DNA of 64,000 nucleotides, taken from assembly GCF_040183065.1 (NCBI RefSeq), contig NC_091131.1, forward strand, positions 8,311,001 to 8,375,000, read 5' to 3'. Within the stretch, counting starts at the first letter, position 1; each line of letters opens with the position of its first letter. The DNA comes from Periplaneta americana (taxonomy: Eukaryota; Arthropoda; Insecta; Blattodea; Blattidae). Shown piece after piece: positions 51,367 through 62,064 of the stretch. The notes under the pieces are model-generated. The model had not been told where the DNA came from, did no database searches, and saw nothing but the letters and a program-made list of their open reading frames with translations. The position numbers and the translations under genes are program-made.

Positions 51367-51516
51367 TTGTTGTTTAGTCAACTGTTCGACGACAGGTCTG
51401 GAGCCCACAACTAACACCAACAAGGCATCACTCATGAGGCAACTAGGCCCGAAGATAATTGGGTAGGGTGACCAGTTTCTTTCCCCCTCCACCCCTCCAT
51501 CGCTGACTAGTTACAT
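51367..51516 (-). repeat. SIR copy 4
   Basis: TTGTTGTTTAGTCAACTGTT is the complement of the SIR end AACAGTTGACTAAACAACAA, and CGCTGACTAGTTACAT the start. The AT-rich triplet array begins directly after it. Confidence 0.82.
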
Positions 51517-51574
51517 CAAATTATTATTATTATTACTACTATTATTATTATTACCGGTATTGCTACTACTATTA

Positions 51575-51608
<34 letters not shown>

Positions 51609-51619
51609 CTATTATTATT
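51517..51619. repeat. Triplet array with ACCGGT, left piece
   Basis: ATT and ACT triplets with TTACCGGTATTGCTACTACT, as in the large array at 52527-54183. The array is interrupted by LINE-E copy 1. Confidence 0.9.
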
Positions 51620-52526
51620 AAGAATGCTTGGTCTAATTAGGTCTATAACTTATTCTTTTTCTACTCCTATGTGTTTATTAATTTTATACTATACATTGGT
51701 TAGATCCAAGCTTGAATATGCATCTGTTGTATGGAACTCCATTACTTCCACTGACTCGGCTAAATTGGAGAATATTCAAAGAAAATTTATTTCCCTGTGT
51801 TCTTATAGATTTTTACCAAATTTCGATTATAACTATGAGACTAATTGCGAATATTTCAATTGCGGTAGTTTGTTCACCAGACGTCAGGATCTTGATTATT
51901 TATTTTTTTGTAAAGTCATTAAGGGTGATATTGATTGTGAATCTTTCATAAGCAATATCAGTCTTCGTATTCCTGCTAAGGGTTTAAGATTTCATAAATT
52001 GTTTTATAATAGGAATTCTAAATCTCTCTCTCCGGTCTGCAGATGTATTAAATATGCTAATTTGCATGGATTGAACTTGGATCCATTTAATGTGTAGTAT
52101 ATATTTTTCGAGTTTTATGTCAGTTTTATTATTTATGCCATTGTTAGATATGTATATTACTATTCTCGTCATTTGCATAACTTACAATATTAATTATATG
52201 ATTCCTGTCTTCATTTATATGGTTTCATTAATTCATTTATAATACATTTTATTTAATTGCCATCATTTTAATTATCTCACTGAACTAATTTTAATAATAT
52301 TATTTGTGCTATTTATTTTGTTGCATTTTGGTCAATTGAGTAATGTAGACCATTATATTGATTGTATTTTCATCTCATTGCCATTTTCTATCATTCATTC
52401 TCATCTTCATTTGTTGTTTTGTTTCGTTTTGTACCTGTGCTAAACTGTAATTGGCCTTGTGCTGTTGTTTCGCACATTAATATTCTAAATAAATAAATAA
52501 ATAAGTAAATAAATAAATAAATAAAT
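51620..52526 (+). pseudogene. LINE-E copy 1: RT C-terminus, 3' UTR, AAAT tail
   Basis: The ORF at 51624-52097 reads MLGLIRSITYSFSTP, LVRSKLEYASVVWNSITSTD, SAKLENIQRKFISLCSYRFL, LFTRRQDLDYLFFCKVIKGD and NLHGLNLDPFNV. It is the intact C-terminal region of a Jockey/CR1-like LINE and 82 percent identical to LINE-E copy 2 over the last 60 residues. The ATG is internal; the element is truncated at this point. The 3' UTR ends with a TGTGC/GCACA hairpin (about 52462-52480) and (AAAT)n to 52526. It is inserted in the ACCGGT triplet array. Confidence 0.88.
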
Positions 52527-52660
52527 TACTATTATCGGTATTACTACTACTACTGTTATTATTATTACTATTATTACCGATATTACTACTACTACTACTA
52601 CTACTATTATTATTATTATTATTATTACTATTATTATTACCGGTATTGCTACTACTATTA

Positions 52661-52710
<50 letters not shown>

Positions 52711-52842
52711 TACCGGTATTACTACTACTACTGTTATTATTATTATTATTACTATTATTATCACTATTGTTATTACTATTAATACTATTATTATTACCGG
52801 TATTACTACTACTACTATTACTACTACTACTATTACTACTAC

Positions 52843-52879
<37 letters not shown>

Positions 52880-52959
52880 TCCGGTATTAGTACTACTACT
52901 ACTATTATTACTATTATTATTTTTACCGGTATTACTACTACTACTACTACTACTGCTAT

Positions 52960-52997
<38 letters not shown>

Positions 52998-53324
52998 TTA
53001 TTATTACTATTATTATTTTTACCGGTATTATTACTACTACTACTACTACTACTCTACTACTATTATTACTATTACCGGTATTACTACTACTACTGTTATT
53101 ATTATTATTACTATTATTATTACTATTGTTATTACTATTAATACTATTATTATTATTACCGGTATTACTACTACTACTACTACTACTACTACTATTATTA
53201 CTATTATTATTTTTACCGGTATTATTACTACTACTACTGCTACTACTACTACTATTATTACTATTATTATTTTTACCGGTATTACTACTACTACTATTAT
53301 TACTATTATTATTATTACCGGTAT

Positions 53325-53368
<44 letters not shown>

Positions 53369-53447
53369 TTATTACTATTATTATTTTTACCGGTATTACT
53401 ACTACTACTACTACTATTATTACTATTATTGTTATTACCGGTATTAT

Positions 53448-53485
<38 letters not shown>

Positions 53486-53591
53486 TTATTACTATTATTA
53501 TTTTTACCGGTATTACTACTACTACTACTACTACTATTATTACTATTATTATTTTTACCGGTATTACTACTACTACTACTACTACTACTAC

Positions 53592-53622
<31 letters not shown>

Positions 53623-53650
53623 GGTATTACTACTAATACTACTATTATTA

Positions 53651-53688
<38 letters not shown>

Positions 53689-53776
53689 GGTATTACTACT
53701 ACTACTATTATTGTTGTTATTGTTATTATTATTATTATTATTACCGGTATTACTACTACTACTATTATTATTGTTA

Positions 53777-53811
<35 letters not shown>

Positions 53812-54034
53812 GGTATTACTACTACTACTATTATTATTGTTATTGTTATTATTATTATTATTATTATTATTACCGGTATTACTACTACTACTATTGTTAT
53901 TATTATTATTATTACCGGTATTACTACTACTACTATTGTTATTATTATTATTATTACCGGTATTACTACTACTACTACTATTATTATTGTTATTGCTATT
54001 ATTATTATTATTACCGGTATTACTACTACTACTA

Positions 54035-54078
<44 letters not shown>

Positions 54079-54140
54079 TCCGGTATTAGTACTACTACTA
54101 CTATTATTATTACTATTATTATTATTACCGGTATTACTAC

Positions 54141-54183
<43 letters not shown>
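52527..54183. repeat. 1.66 kb (ATT)n/(ACT)n array punctuated by ACCGGT
   Basis: The basic block is TTACCGGTATT, then several ACT triplets, then several ATT triplets, sometimes with GTT. ACCGGT (or TCCGGT, ATCGGT) recurs about 25 times at 40-90 base spacing. All three plus frames and the corresponding minus frames stay open because the triplets code for Leu/Ile/Thr/Tyr or Asn/Ser/Val. The 611-, 544- and 380-codon ORFs are therefore not genes. Confidence 0.95.
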
Positions 54184-54695
54184 GTGTTCACAGCACTCCC
54201 TTAACTGCTCTTTGATGTTCCAGTGGACTGAGAACCAATGCTGTAGAGCACCAGTGCAGTGGTTTGTAATTGTGGCATAGTACGTTTTGTGTGCTGTGTA
54301 TAGCCTATCCAATTTTAGATTAATGTATTTTGGCTGTTTTTAAGCTTCCTTCTTTATTATATTCCTATCATCTAGATTAGCTACATCAATAATCCTGCAA
54401 AAGGTGTTATTAGTATCCAGGATTATGTTATAATTAGCATTATAATAGCGTGTCCGTAGTCATTATTCAATAAATTCAATTCAGATACATTTCCAGTAAT
54501 TATAAACCCAGACTAAAATGTTACTATCGTCAATGCCAGCATTAGCACTGGTCTCTAAAAAACACAATCCTGTCGCTTTTCTTTTAGTACATCTATACCT
54601 ACTGTATACCCTTTGAAGAGTCGAAACGTTGGCAATTTTCTCCATATTATTCACGATAGAACTCATAGTTTGAAAATTTTCGTATTAAAAATAAT
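54184..54695. other. Unassigned sequence
   Basis: No gene or repeat recognised between the array and the second tRNA. Confidence 0.5.
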
Positions 54696-54768
54696 CGCCC
54701 GGACAGGGACTCGAACCCTGGACCCTTAGGTTAAAAGCCTAATGCTCTACCGACTGAGCTATCCGGGC
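54696..54768 (-). tRNA. tRNA-Lys (anticodon TTT)
   Basis: Identical over all 73 bases to the tRNA at 50850-50922, in opposite orientation, so the two genes face each other. The cloverleaf and internal promoter boxes are intact, and TTATTTTTAA follows as a pol III terminator. Flanking sequences differ from those of the first gene on both sides, so the pair is not a simple recent inverted duplication of a long segment. Confidence 0.97.
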
Positions 54769-55029
54769 GCTCGTGCCGGCTGCTTCTCGGGCACGTGAGT
54801 CGAGCGGCTTCTCACAGCGCTGTCTGGAGGAGCTATGACGCCTGAAACAAGGCGATGAGGCAGACCACACAGTTCCTTGCAGAGGATTTCTGATGTGACT
54901 ATAATATACCTGTATTAATAAAGTGTGCCTGATATTGTGTACTTCAAAGGGAGAGGCGTCAATTAGGAAGGGGAGAACCATTGTTTCCCCCATCACAGAG
55001 TTTAACATAAAATAAATTGAGTTGACTAC
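54769..55029. other. Unassigned, GC-rich next to the tRNA
   Basis: The first 70 bases upstream of the tRNA (minus strand) are GC-rich. Nothing else was recognised. Confidence 0.4.
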
Positions 55030-55165
55030 TACAGAACAAAATATGTGAACTGTACTTCCGATATTAAAATATCCCGCTTTTATAAACGCTTAACAAATAA
55101 AAGACGAGCTATTGTAAGTGATGACTTTTCTCGAATAGAACCAAGAAGTTACCCTTTGGTACATT
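55030..55165 (+). repeat. Unnamed repeat, copy 2 (cf. 48490-48608)
   Basis: GAACTGTACTTCCGATATTA, AAATATCCCGCTTTTATAAA and GAACCAAGAAGTTACCCTTT match the 48.5 kb copy in order and orientation. Confidence 0.65.
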
Positions 55166-55860
55166 ATTTTATTTATTTATTTGTTTATTTATTTAACTAG
55201 CTAGCTAGTGAGTACAAATTACATTTATAAAACAAAAATGTTTCTAGCCACTACCGTAAGAGCCAGGCTCGTGTACGGTGTGGTCTTAGTCAATAATATA
55301 ACATAAAATTTACAAGGGCAGTTTACTAAATACAGTAAGTACCTTAATTCAAACCAATAAATACAACACAAGAGCAAGAATAAAGAAGAAAGAGAAAAAA
55401 ATACACATTTAATATAAATTGACAATCCGACAGAAGCCAGTGATATTCAATAAAAACATGAATATAGTCGACAGAAATAAAAGGTAAAAAAATACATTTG
55501 TTAATATTATATATCATGGATAATTTAAAAAAAAATTCTTTTTTAAAAGCTTCAATTTTAAAATATTTCAAATTTGGAAAATGATTTGTAATTTTATTAT
55601 AAAGTCTCGGGCCGAAATTAGCACCATGTTTAAGAGCTGCACTTGTATGACATTTAGACTCAATTAATGGGAAAGTAGACTTTTGTCTTCGAGTACGATA
55701 TTCATGTCGATTAGATTTATGTTTTATTTCATTTCTGTGGTAGTAAGTTAGTAAACTATACTTATAAATTTCTTTAATAGGCAATAAATTAAAATCTGTA
55801 TAAATTAAATTTGTTAGGTAATCCATATTTTTGGTCAGACAAATTTTTATTAAACTTCTG
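55166..55860 (-). pseudogene. LINE-C copy 3: RT C-terminus, 3' UTR, TTTA tail
   Basis: The minus-strand ORF (55826-55344) reads LYKYSLLTYYHRNEIKHKSN-like, RHEYRTRRQKSTFPLIESKC and GANFGPRLYNKITNHFPNLK. ESKC and GPRLYNK link it to LINE-C copies 1 and 2. The 3' end shows a GAGCC/GGCTC hairpin (about 55262-55275) and a (TTTA)n run at 55166-55196. Only the last 160 codons are left. The reading frame is intact across them. Confidence 0.83.
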
Positions 55861-56372
55861 TGTAATAAAATTAATGTATTATTTGTTATCTATTGCAAAT
55901 AAAAGTACAATTTTTTGTTGATTGAAATTTCAATTTCTTTATCGATAAAACTGTGTGCGTTCATTTGTTCGCACCTACGTAATAGTAACAGCAAATGCAT
56001 GTAAATTATATATCATATAAATAGGATAAGTTAATACTAGAACAATCAGGGTGCGAATTAATGGTGGGGATGGGGGGATTTCCCTCCTATTGGAAAGTTA
56101 TCCCCTTCTCATAAATTCATATTAACATCCCTGCCAGGGATAACTTCTATCCCCCTCACAAAACATAACTGTTTTAATACGAGTATAGCTATTTTATACA
56201 GTATAAAGTAAGCAAAGAAAATATATTTCTGTATTATCATCACCGCCAAGTTGACAACAACCAATAACTTAGGAATTACACATCTTATCTTAAGCCTGCT
56301 CATGGACATAATATTATTATTATGATCAAGATGCAAGACAAGCAACTCAGTGTGATCAAGCGTTGAGCCGTA
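55861..56372. other. Unassigned sequence
   Basis: No gene recognised. GGGATAACTT and similar words around 56060-56150 suggest a decayed repeat. Confidence 0.4.
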
Positions 56373-57650
56373 ATTTATTTATTTATTTATTATTAATATT
56401 TATGTGCTGACCAACAGCCAGAGGCCAATTATAGTTCAGCACAATACACAAACAGAAGATACAAAGGTACAAAAACAATTAAATAATATCTTAAATAAAC
56501 AAAAACATACATAAATAAAATAGATAACAAGAACAGTAAATACTAATAATCAAAACGAAACTATACCTTGAAAGGATCTAAATTGTGCCCATGCAAATTG
56601 GCATATTTTATGCATCTACAGACTGGAGAAAGTGATTTTGAATTTCTGTTATAAAAATTTTTTTGAAATCTTAAACCTTTTGTAGGAATACGAAGGCTGA
56701 AATTGTTTATGATAGACTCACAATCAATATCACCCTTGATCACTTTGCAAAGAAATTGATAATCAAGATTTTGACGTCTAGAATAAAGGCTACAACAGTT
56801 AAAATATTTACAGGTAATCTCGTAGTTAAAGTCAGAGGAATTAGGTATAAATCGAAAAGCACATTAGGAAATAAATTTTCTTTGAATATTTTCCAATTTA
56901 ACCGAAACTGTTGAAGTAATGGAATTCCAGGCTACAGATGCATATTCAAGTTTAGAGCGAACCAAAGTAAAGTATAGAATTAATAGTGACTCTGGAGTAG
57001 AAAAAGAATAAGTTATAGACCTTATTAAACCAAGCATTCTTATTGAATGATTATAAATATATTGAACATGATCGTGAAAGTATAATTTAGAATCGAGTAG
57101 TACACCAAGATCTTTAATAGAATTTTTCCTAATAATACAGACGTTGTTAAGAGAATAGTTAAATTTTATGGAAATAGTTTTTCGTGAGTACGAAATGACA
57201 AAAGTTTTTGTTTCATTAATTTTCATTCCATTATTATCAGACCAAAGTTCAATAGAGTTAATATCATTTTGAAGAGTTTGGCAATCGGCAGGACTATTTA
57301 TTGAGCGAAAGATTTTGAGATCATCAGCAAATAACAGGTAGTTTGAACTTATTCTCTTACATATGTCATCTATAAATAATAAAAATAATAGAGGGCCCAA
57401 TGTAGATCCTTGGGGAACTCCACATAAACAATTAAATGGTCCGAGAGGGAATCACCTAGACGAACACAACATTGTCTATTAGTTAAATAGTTTTCAAACC
57501 AGCTCACGTAGTTAGAAGAGAGACCAAAGTTTTCTAATTTATCAAAATATTGTGAGGTACAACATCAAACGCTTTGCTAAAGTCGATGTAGATTGAGTCA
57601 ATTTGACCTTGCGTTTCAACAACCGGCATAACAAGATTAAGGTAGGATAC
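56373..57650 (-). pseudogene. LINE-E copy 2: RT domain to 3' end
   Basis: The minus strand has RT motif A DSIYIDFSKAFDVVPHNIL, motif B CGVPQGSTLGPLLFLLFIDD, motif C YLLFADDLKIFRS, motif D GMKINETKTFVISYS, then LGVLLDSKLYFHDHVQYIYN, SIRMLGLIRSITYSFSTPES and KLENIQRKFIS. After a shift near 56860 come GDIDCESIINNFSLRIPTKG and ANLHGHNLDPFKV. A one-base loss near 57441 (GACC against an expected GACCC) breaks the frame just before motif B. The 3' end has a GTGCTGA/TCAGCAC hairpin (about 56403-56435) and a TTTA tail. This is the most complete RT in the window but lacks an endonuclease and is inactive. Confidence 0.9.
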
Positions 57651-57651
57651 T

Positions 57652-57652
57652 A

Positions 57653-57704
<52 letters not shown>
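57652..57704. repeat. (AAT)n, target of hAT-1 copy 3
   Basis: About 17 AAT units. The same repeat continues at 59698 after the hAT element as part of the LINE-F copy 3 tail. Confidence 0.93.
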
Positions 57705-58109
57705 TAGAACTAGGATTTTGGTTACCTATAAATCATGAAAAAAGTCCTAAAAACAATGCATTTATGACCTAAAAATCTTTCAAAAATGCCCTAAAAATTG
57801 ATCTTACATAATTGGCTTAGTAGGAAAAGAACTTTTGCACTACTTAATATTTAGACTAATAATTAAAATTAAATTCTAGTACCAATTATTAAGCTTATTT
57901 AATTTTACATAATTTTTTCTAAGTAGTACACTTTAATTAAATATTTTACCTGATGTAGTTTCCATGTAGTCCACCACAAGGGCACTCTTATCCGGAACTA
58001 ACAGGCATAGAGGAGTTTATATTGAAGGGGTGGTTGGACTGATCCATTACATGGGGTATACTACGTTAAAATGGCAATATTTGTGTATAAAAACGATTAA
58101 AATATTATA

Positions 58110-59216
58110 CAGGGACATCATTTTATTTTTACTTCAATTTTTATTGTATCTGAGTTTTTGAATGTACTTCACTCCCACCCCCTCTACTAGTAAACTTCCA
58201 ACCGTTCTCCACACAGAACCAAGGCCACGTATGCGGTCATAATAAGCAGTACTGAGTTAGTGAGTATAGTACGTTCCAGAAATATATTCGCGTTTTCCAG
58301 TGACGAAAGAACTTTCAATATTGAATCATATTTTCGCACAGGTACTGTCATCCGTTTGCCTACGTCGCATCCCGGTTTCCCCCACCCGCTTCTGCTCGCT
58401 TCTCTGTAAAGGCTAGTGGCTGGACTGTCTTAGCTCTTTTCTGAGAACATTAATTTCTGTTAGGAATTGGACGTTTACGTAATATTATGCAACTGTTTAA
58501 AATAACTTAAATAAAAGGGACTCGTTAATTAATTAACTGTCACGTGATTTCCCCTCTTTCTACGACCCTGCTATTAACCACTCGGACGGACAGTATCTTT
58601 TCGGATCGGGCAGAAGTGAAGATTGAATTTACAGTACGTAAGGTACTCTTTTATAGAGTAGGTACAGAATTATTTCAACATGAGTTACTAATACGAAGGA
58701 CGAAACTGTAAATTGGAATTAGGTACAATACTCTATAGTGCGATAATATGCACAAAAAATTGAAGCCTGTATCGAAATGAACGGCCACCATTTTCAAAAA
58801 TATGTGTTTAAATATCCATATTATGATTATTTTTCAATTTAACTTCATTCTCTATATTGTACGCTAATGTGCTGTAGACAGTATAATATACACTGCATAA
58901 TGAATACGTTCGCATGTATAGCTCAATTCGTGAGTAAAACACTTATTGTTAATACAGTACTGTATTTTGTTTAAAGAAAAACCTAATGAAAATTATCAAA
59001 CTCAAAATCGCGATATTTTCTAGTTTACGTAAATGGATGAACTACTTTTCTTCCCTCCTATACCTAGTAAAGTGATCTGTTTGTATTTTACGCCAGTATC
59101 ATCGAACCCCAGTCGTGGAAGGGGAGGGAAACTGTGTTTACGGTTGTGAACCTTTAATCCAAAGGTATAACCAGGTTAATATTAAAAATGTTAGTAAAAA
59201 TAACATGATGTCCCTG
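58110..59216 (+). mobile_element. TA-1 copy 2, 1107 bp
   Basis: The TIR CAGGGACATCATTTTATTTT is at the left and CAGGGACATCATGTTATTTT (complement) at the right. TA is duplicated (58108-58109, 59217-59218), and removing the element restores the hAT-1 sequence TATTATACAAAATAATGG. It retains the transposase terminus in a frame-shifted form around 58740-58815. It is colinear with TA-1 copy 1 in reverse orientation. Confidence 0.94.
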
Positions 59217-59436
59217 TACAAAATAATGGGTATTAATGTACAAAATATGTAGAGAAAATATCAAATAAACATTATTTTACATTAATAATGGGGATTTATG
59301 GCCAAAAATTAAATGAAATGCCTAAAAAATGGCCAAATAAAACAAAAAATGCTCTTATGAGTTTAAACAGGCAAAAATGCAAAAAAATGCTCTAACAAAT
59401 ATGTCTTAAAACACTTAGTTCATCACATAACATATA

Positions 59437-59625
59437 GGGCCGTATTCATAGACATTCTTAGCGCGGGCTTCCGGTGTATGATCAGCGAATTAACGTTTTT
59501 CGTATTCATAAACCAGTGTTAGCGATATGATATGATATGAATCCTGTACAAGTAATCAGTCGATAGCCGGGGCTAGTTTAGCACGTTCGTAGCGCGGGCT
59601 AGCGAAATGTCTATGAATAGCACCC
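59437..59625. mobile_element. MITE, 189 bp, within hAT-1 copy 3
   Basis: GGGCCGTATTCATAGACATT at the left and GGGTGCTATTCATAGACATT (complement) at the right, with further pairing over CGCGGGCT. TA flanks it (59435-59436, 59626-59627), and the uninterrupted site is seen in the other hAT-1 copies. Confidence 0.87.
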
Positions 59626-59697
59626 TAAAATACTAAAGCAGGTATGTTTCTGACTTACTAGAAAAAAGGATGCAATTTCATCAAAATTATAGCCACA

Positions 59698-60098
59698 ATA
59701 ATAATAATCATCATCATCCTTGCATGTATTGGGCCTAGTGGCCCGTTACGGTCTCTTGCCAACGCTTGAACGGTCTGCCCAAGGATCTCTTGCCCACAGG
59801 ATGGTAATTTAAAATTTGGCGTGGAATTCTAGAACGAGGCATTCTGATGACATGTGATCTCCAGTTTTGTCTGTATTTCTGTAGGTATTCCGTAATCGGT
59901 TCAATCTGCAGTTCTTTCATAATGTCAAAATTTCTAATGTGATCCATTCTCGTGTATCCCGCTGTACGACGCATAAATCTCATTCCTGCCGCCGTTAATC
60001 TTTGTGAATCAATATTACGAATCGTCCAAGCTTCACTACCAAAACAGAGTATAGGTCTGGCCAATGTTTTATAAATTCTGGTGCGCGTGTTTTTTTTG

Positions 60099-60099
<1 letters not shown>
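59698..60099 (-). pseudogene. LINE-F copy 3: C-terminal region and ATG/AAT tail
   Basis: The minus-strand ORF (60064-59735) reads RPILCFGSEAWTIRNIDSQR, EMRFMRRTAGYTRMDHIRN, RQNWRSHVIRMPRSRIPRQI and GKRSLGRPFKRWQETVTGH. This is the LINE-F C-terminus. The terminal hairpin GGGCC/GGCCC (about 59730-59743) precedes the ATGATG and AAT tail. The 5' end is abrupt at the triplet repeat at 60100. Confidence 0.88.
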
Positions 60100-60151
<52 letters not shown>

Positions 60152-60172
60152 ATAATAATAATAATAATAATA
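60100..60172. repeat. (CTA)n followed by (AAT)n
   Basis: About 17 CTA units (60100-60150) and 7 AAT units (60151-60172). Confidence 0.95.
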
Positions 60173-60799
60173 ACTTGTGGCGTGGACTCGCACAGCTGCG
60201 TGTCGCTCGACCTCCTTCGTGCCGCCGGTAATCTACATAACAAGTGACAATGAGGCTACGCATTAATTCGCGGACTTCCTGAGTAATTTGGTGGAAAACA
60301 GTCGGCAAAATGAGTCCAGTGTGCGTCGCATAGCATCATGGTGTGATGCTGCAGAGGTGAGCGGATCCGTGTGTATGTGTGTGTGTGTGTGTTTCTGTGG
60401 TGCTCATTTCTTCCAAGTTATTTGAGGAACATCGTACGACACAAATTGATTATAAAGTGGCCGACTTGAATTACTGACCAAGCTGCGAGATCTGTAATTA
60501 TGGTTTTTTCCTTGTTATACTAAATACGTAAGAGAAAATATTGTGAAACTGTACTGTCACTGTTTTTCTCAGGAAATTAATATAGCCTATCTACGTACTT
60601 GATGTAGTACATTTTTCGCAGAACAAGCACGTAATCTCTACTTAACAACAGGTGTTACTCCATATCGATCATGACGTAACGGTAATCCGCTTTTAAGGAA
60701 CATCTAGGACTAACTTAAAAAAAATCAATTTTCGGTTTTTTGTACGAAAATATTCCTTGGGCATTTAGGAATTAATAGTAAGAGGCTGTTTGCCTCTAC
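60173..60799. other. Unassigned, with a short (GT)n
   Basis: A GT run lies at 60369-60392. No other feature identified. Confidence 0.5.
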
Positions 60800-61390
60800 G
60801 TCTTCTTTGAGGTCCAGAAGCAATTTTCATATAGGTCTACTTAATATAGCTATCAGTATTTTATCTCTTTTCACAAAATTGTCTTCTTCTCGTTACTACA
60901 TTTATCATGTTCAAAATGCTCCATGCGCATGTAGTTTTAACAAAATTAAAGAAAATTTCGTACGTGTCCAACTTCACGATATCAGTGTCACGGGATTGAT
61001 GTTTGGAGCAAGAGGAACGATACCTAACTTCTGTTCTCAATTCTGTAAGACCCTAGGACTGCACAAATCTTTTCTGAATGAACTGGCCCTCCTCATAATT
61101 AGAGAGTCAGTCAAACTCTTACGGAAGCACATATATGGACTCTAATTCAGTGTACTGAAAAAACTGACGCACCATTATCTTTTTTCTTTCTCTTATTAGC
61201 TTTCATTGCTTCTTTATTTGTAACTTTTTTATTCTGTAAACTGCCATTGTTTGTTTGTTTGTGTACTTGTTTACTTTTTTTTCTTACTCTGTCATCTTTC
61301 ATCATCTATTTGTTCTTGTATTGTTTAGAGGCTGCCATTAGACAAAGCATACTAATTTGAGCAAGCTCTAGTAAATAAATAAATAAAAAA
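60800..61390 (+). pseudogene. LINE-H copy 2: C-terminus, 3' UTR and TAAA tail
   Basis: The ORF ending at 61145 reads ISVTGLMFGARGTIPNFCSQ, FCKTLGLHKSFLNELALLII and RESVKLLRKHIYGL. VTGLxxGARGTIP is the segment that follows the restriction-like endonuclease in R2/Dong-like LINEs and corresponds to GIMIGTKGTIP in LINE-H copy 1. Upstream of about residue 50 the frame is not LINE-like, so the copy is truncated or shifted. The 3' UTR ends in TTTGAGCAAGCTCTAG (hairpin GAGC/GCTC) plus three TAAA units at 61373-61388. Confidence 0.75.
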
Positions 61391-62064
61391 TATCTGAGAT
61401 ATATCATTGAGAAAAGTTAAGTATCTTGAAAATTAAGAGCTGAAAGATTATTATGTGAATAAAAAATGTAGGCCTAATTAAATAAATATCTGATTTGCAA
61501 AAATGTATTGTGACTATTTCGTTTATATGATGTCATTCCATTTTCGACCAATGAAGTGCAATGAAATTTTGAATTTCAACCAATCACAGCCATACATCGT
61601 GATAATTTTTGCAGCTCGATTTATCACTAACAATTTATTGCATGGTCGGTCTTTTGCTTAGTGATTGTCGCCAACTGTTTCCCCGTAAATCGATGAGCAT
61701 GAATCCATTGTACTAAAAGTGCGAAACCCTACTTCCACATCTACAACTTCACCTTAATTCCATATCATTGTATCTAAAGTAAATGGTACGCCTAATTCTT
61801 CATTTAATTAATGTATTAATCACGTTACTTGTAATTATTATTATAAAAAGTTTAAATTAAATTATCATTTCAGCAGATAATGAAAATGAATTTCCGTTAT
61901 AATGACAAGAGAAAAGCGCAATATATGTAATTAACATTGTTAAACCTGTATTTCGCTTTTCTCAATTGGCATTACTGAATAACATTCTATTTTTTATTGC
62001 AGTAATCGTTATTCATCTATTTCAACTTCACAATGTCTGAATAGGTTAAGTATTCATAAATATA
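61391..62064. other. Unassigned AT-rich sequence
   Basis: AGAAAAGCGCAATATATG and ATTTCGCTTTTCTCAATT around 61910-61962 form an imperfect inverted pair, possibly a small fold-back. No gene recognised. Confidence 0.4.

Larger units (their letters stand above)
57705..59697. mobile_element. hAT-1 copy 3, without SINE, containing two younger elements
   Basis: The ends TAGAACTAGGATTTTGGTTA and (complement) TGTGGCTATAATTTTGATGA are decayed forms of the hAT-1 TIR. The body is colinear with copies 1 and 2. At the SINE site the uninterrupted sequence AATAATGGGTATTA is present (59222-59235). The copy is lengthened by TA-1 copy 2 (58110-59216) and a small MITE (59437-59625). Target duplication lies in the AAT repeat and cannot be judged. 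Confidence 0.9.

Noticed and set aside
52527-54183. CRISPR-like array (regular ACCGGT spacing)
   Set aside because: The segments between the hexamers are themselves triplet repeats rather than unique spacers, and the context is eukaryotic.
52477-54312. Open frames of 611, 544 and 380 codons on both strands
   Set aside because: They arise from triplet repeats that lack stop codons in several frames. The products are runs of Asn/Ser, Leu or Ile/Val with no domain, and opposite strands are open at the same time.
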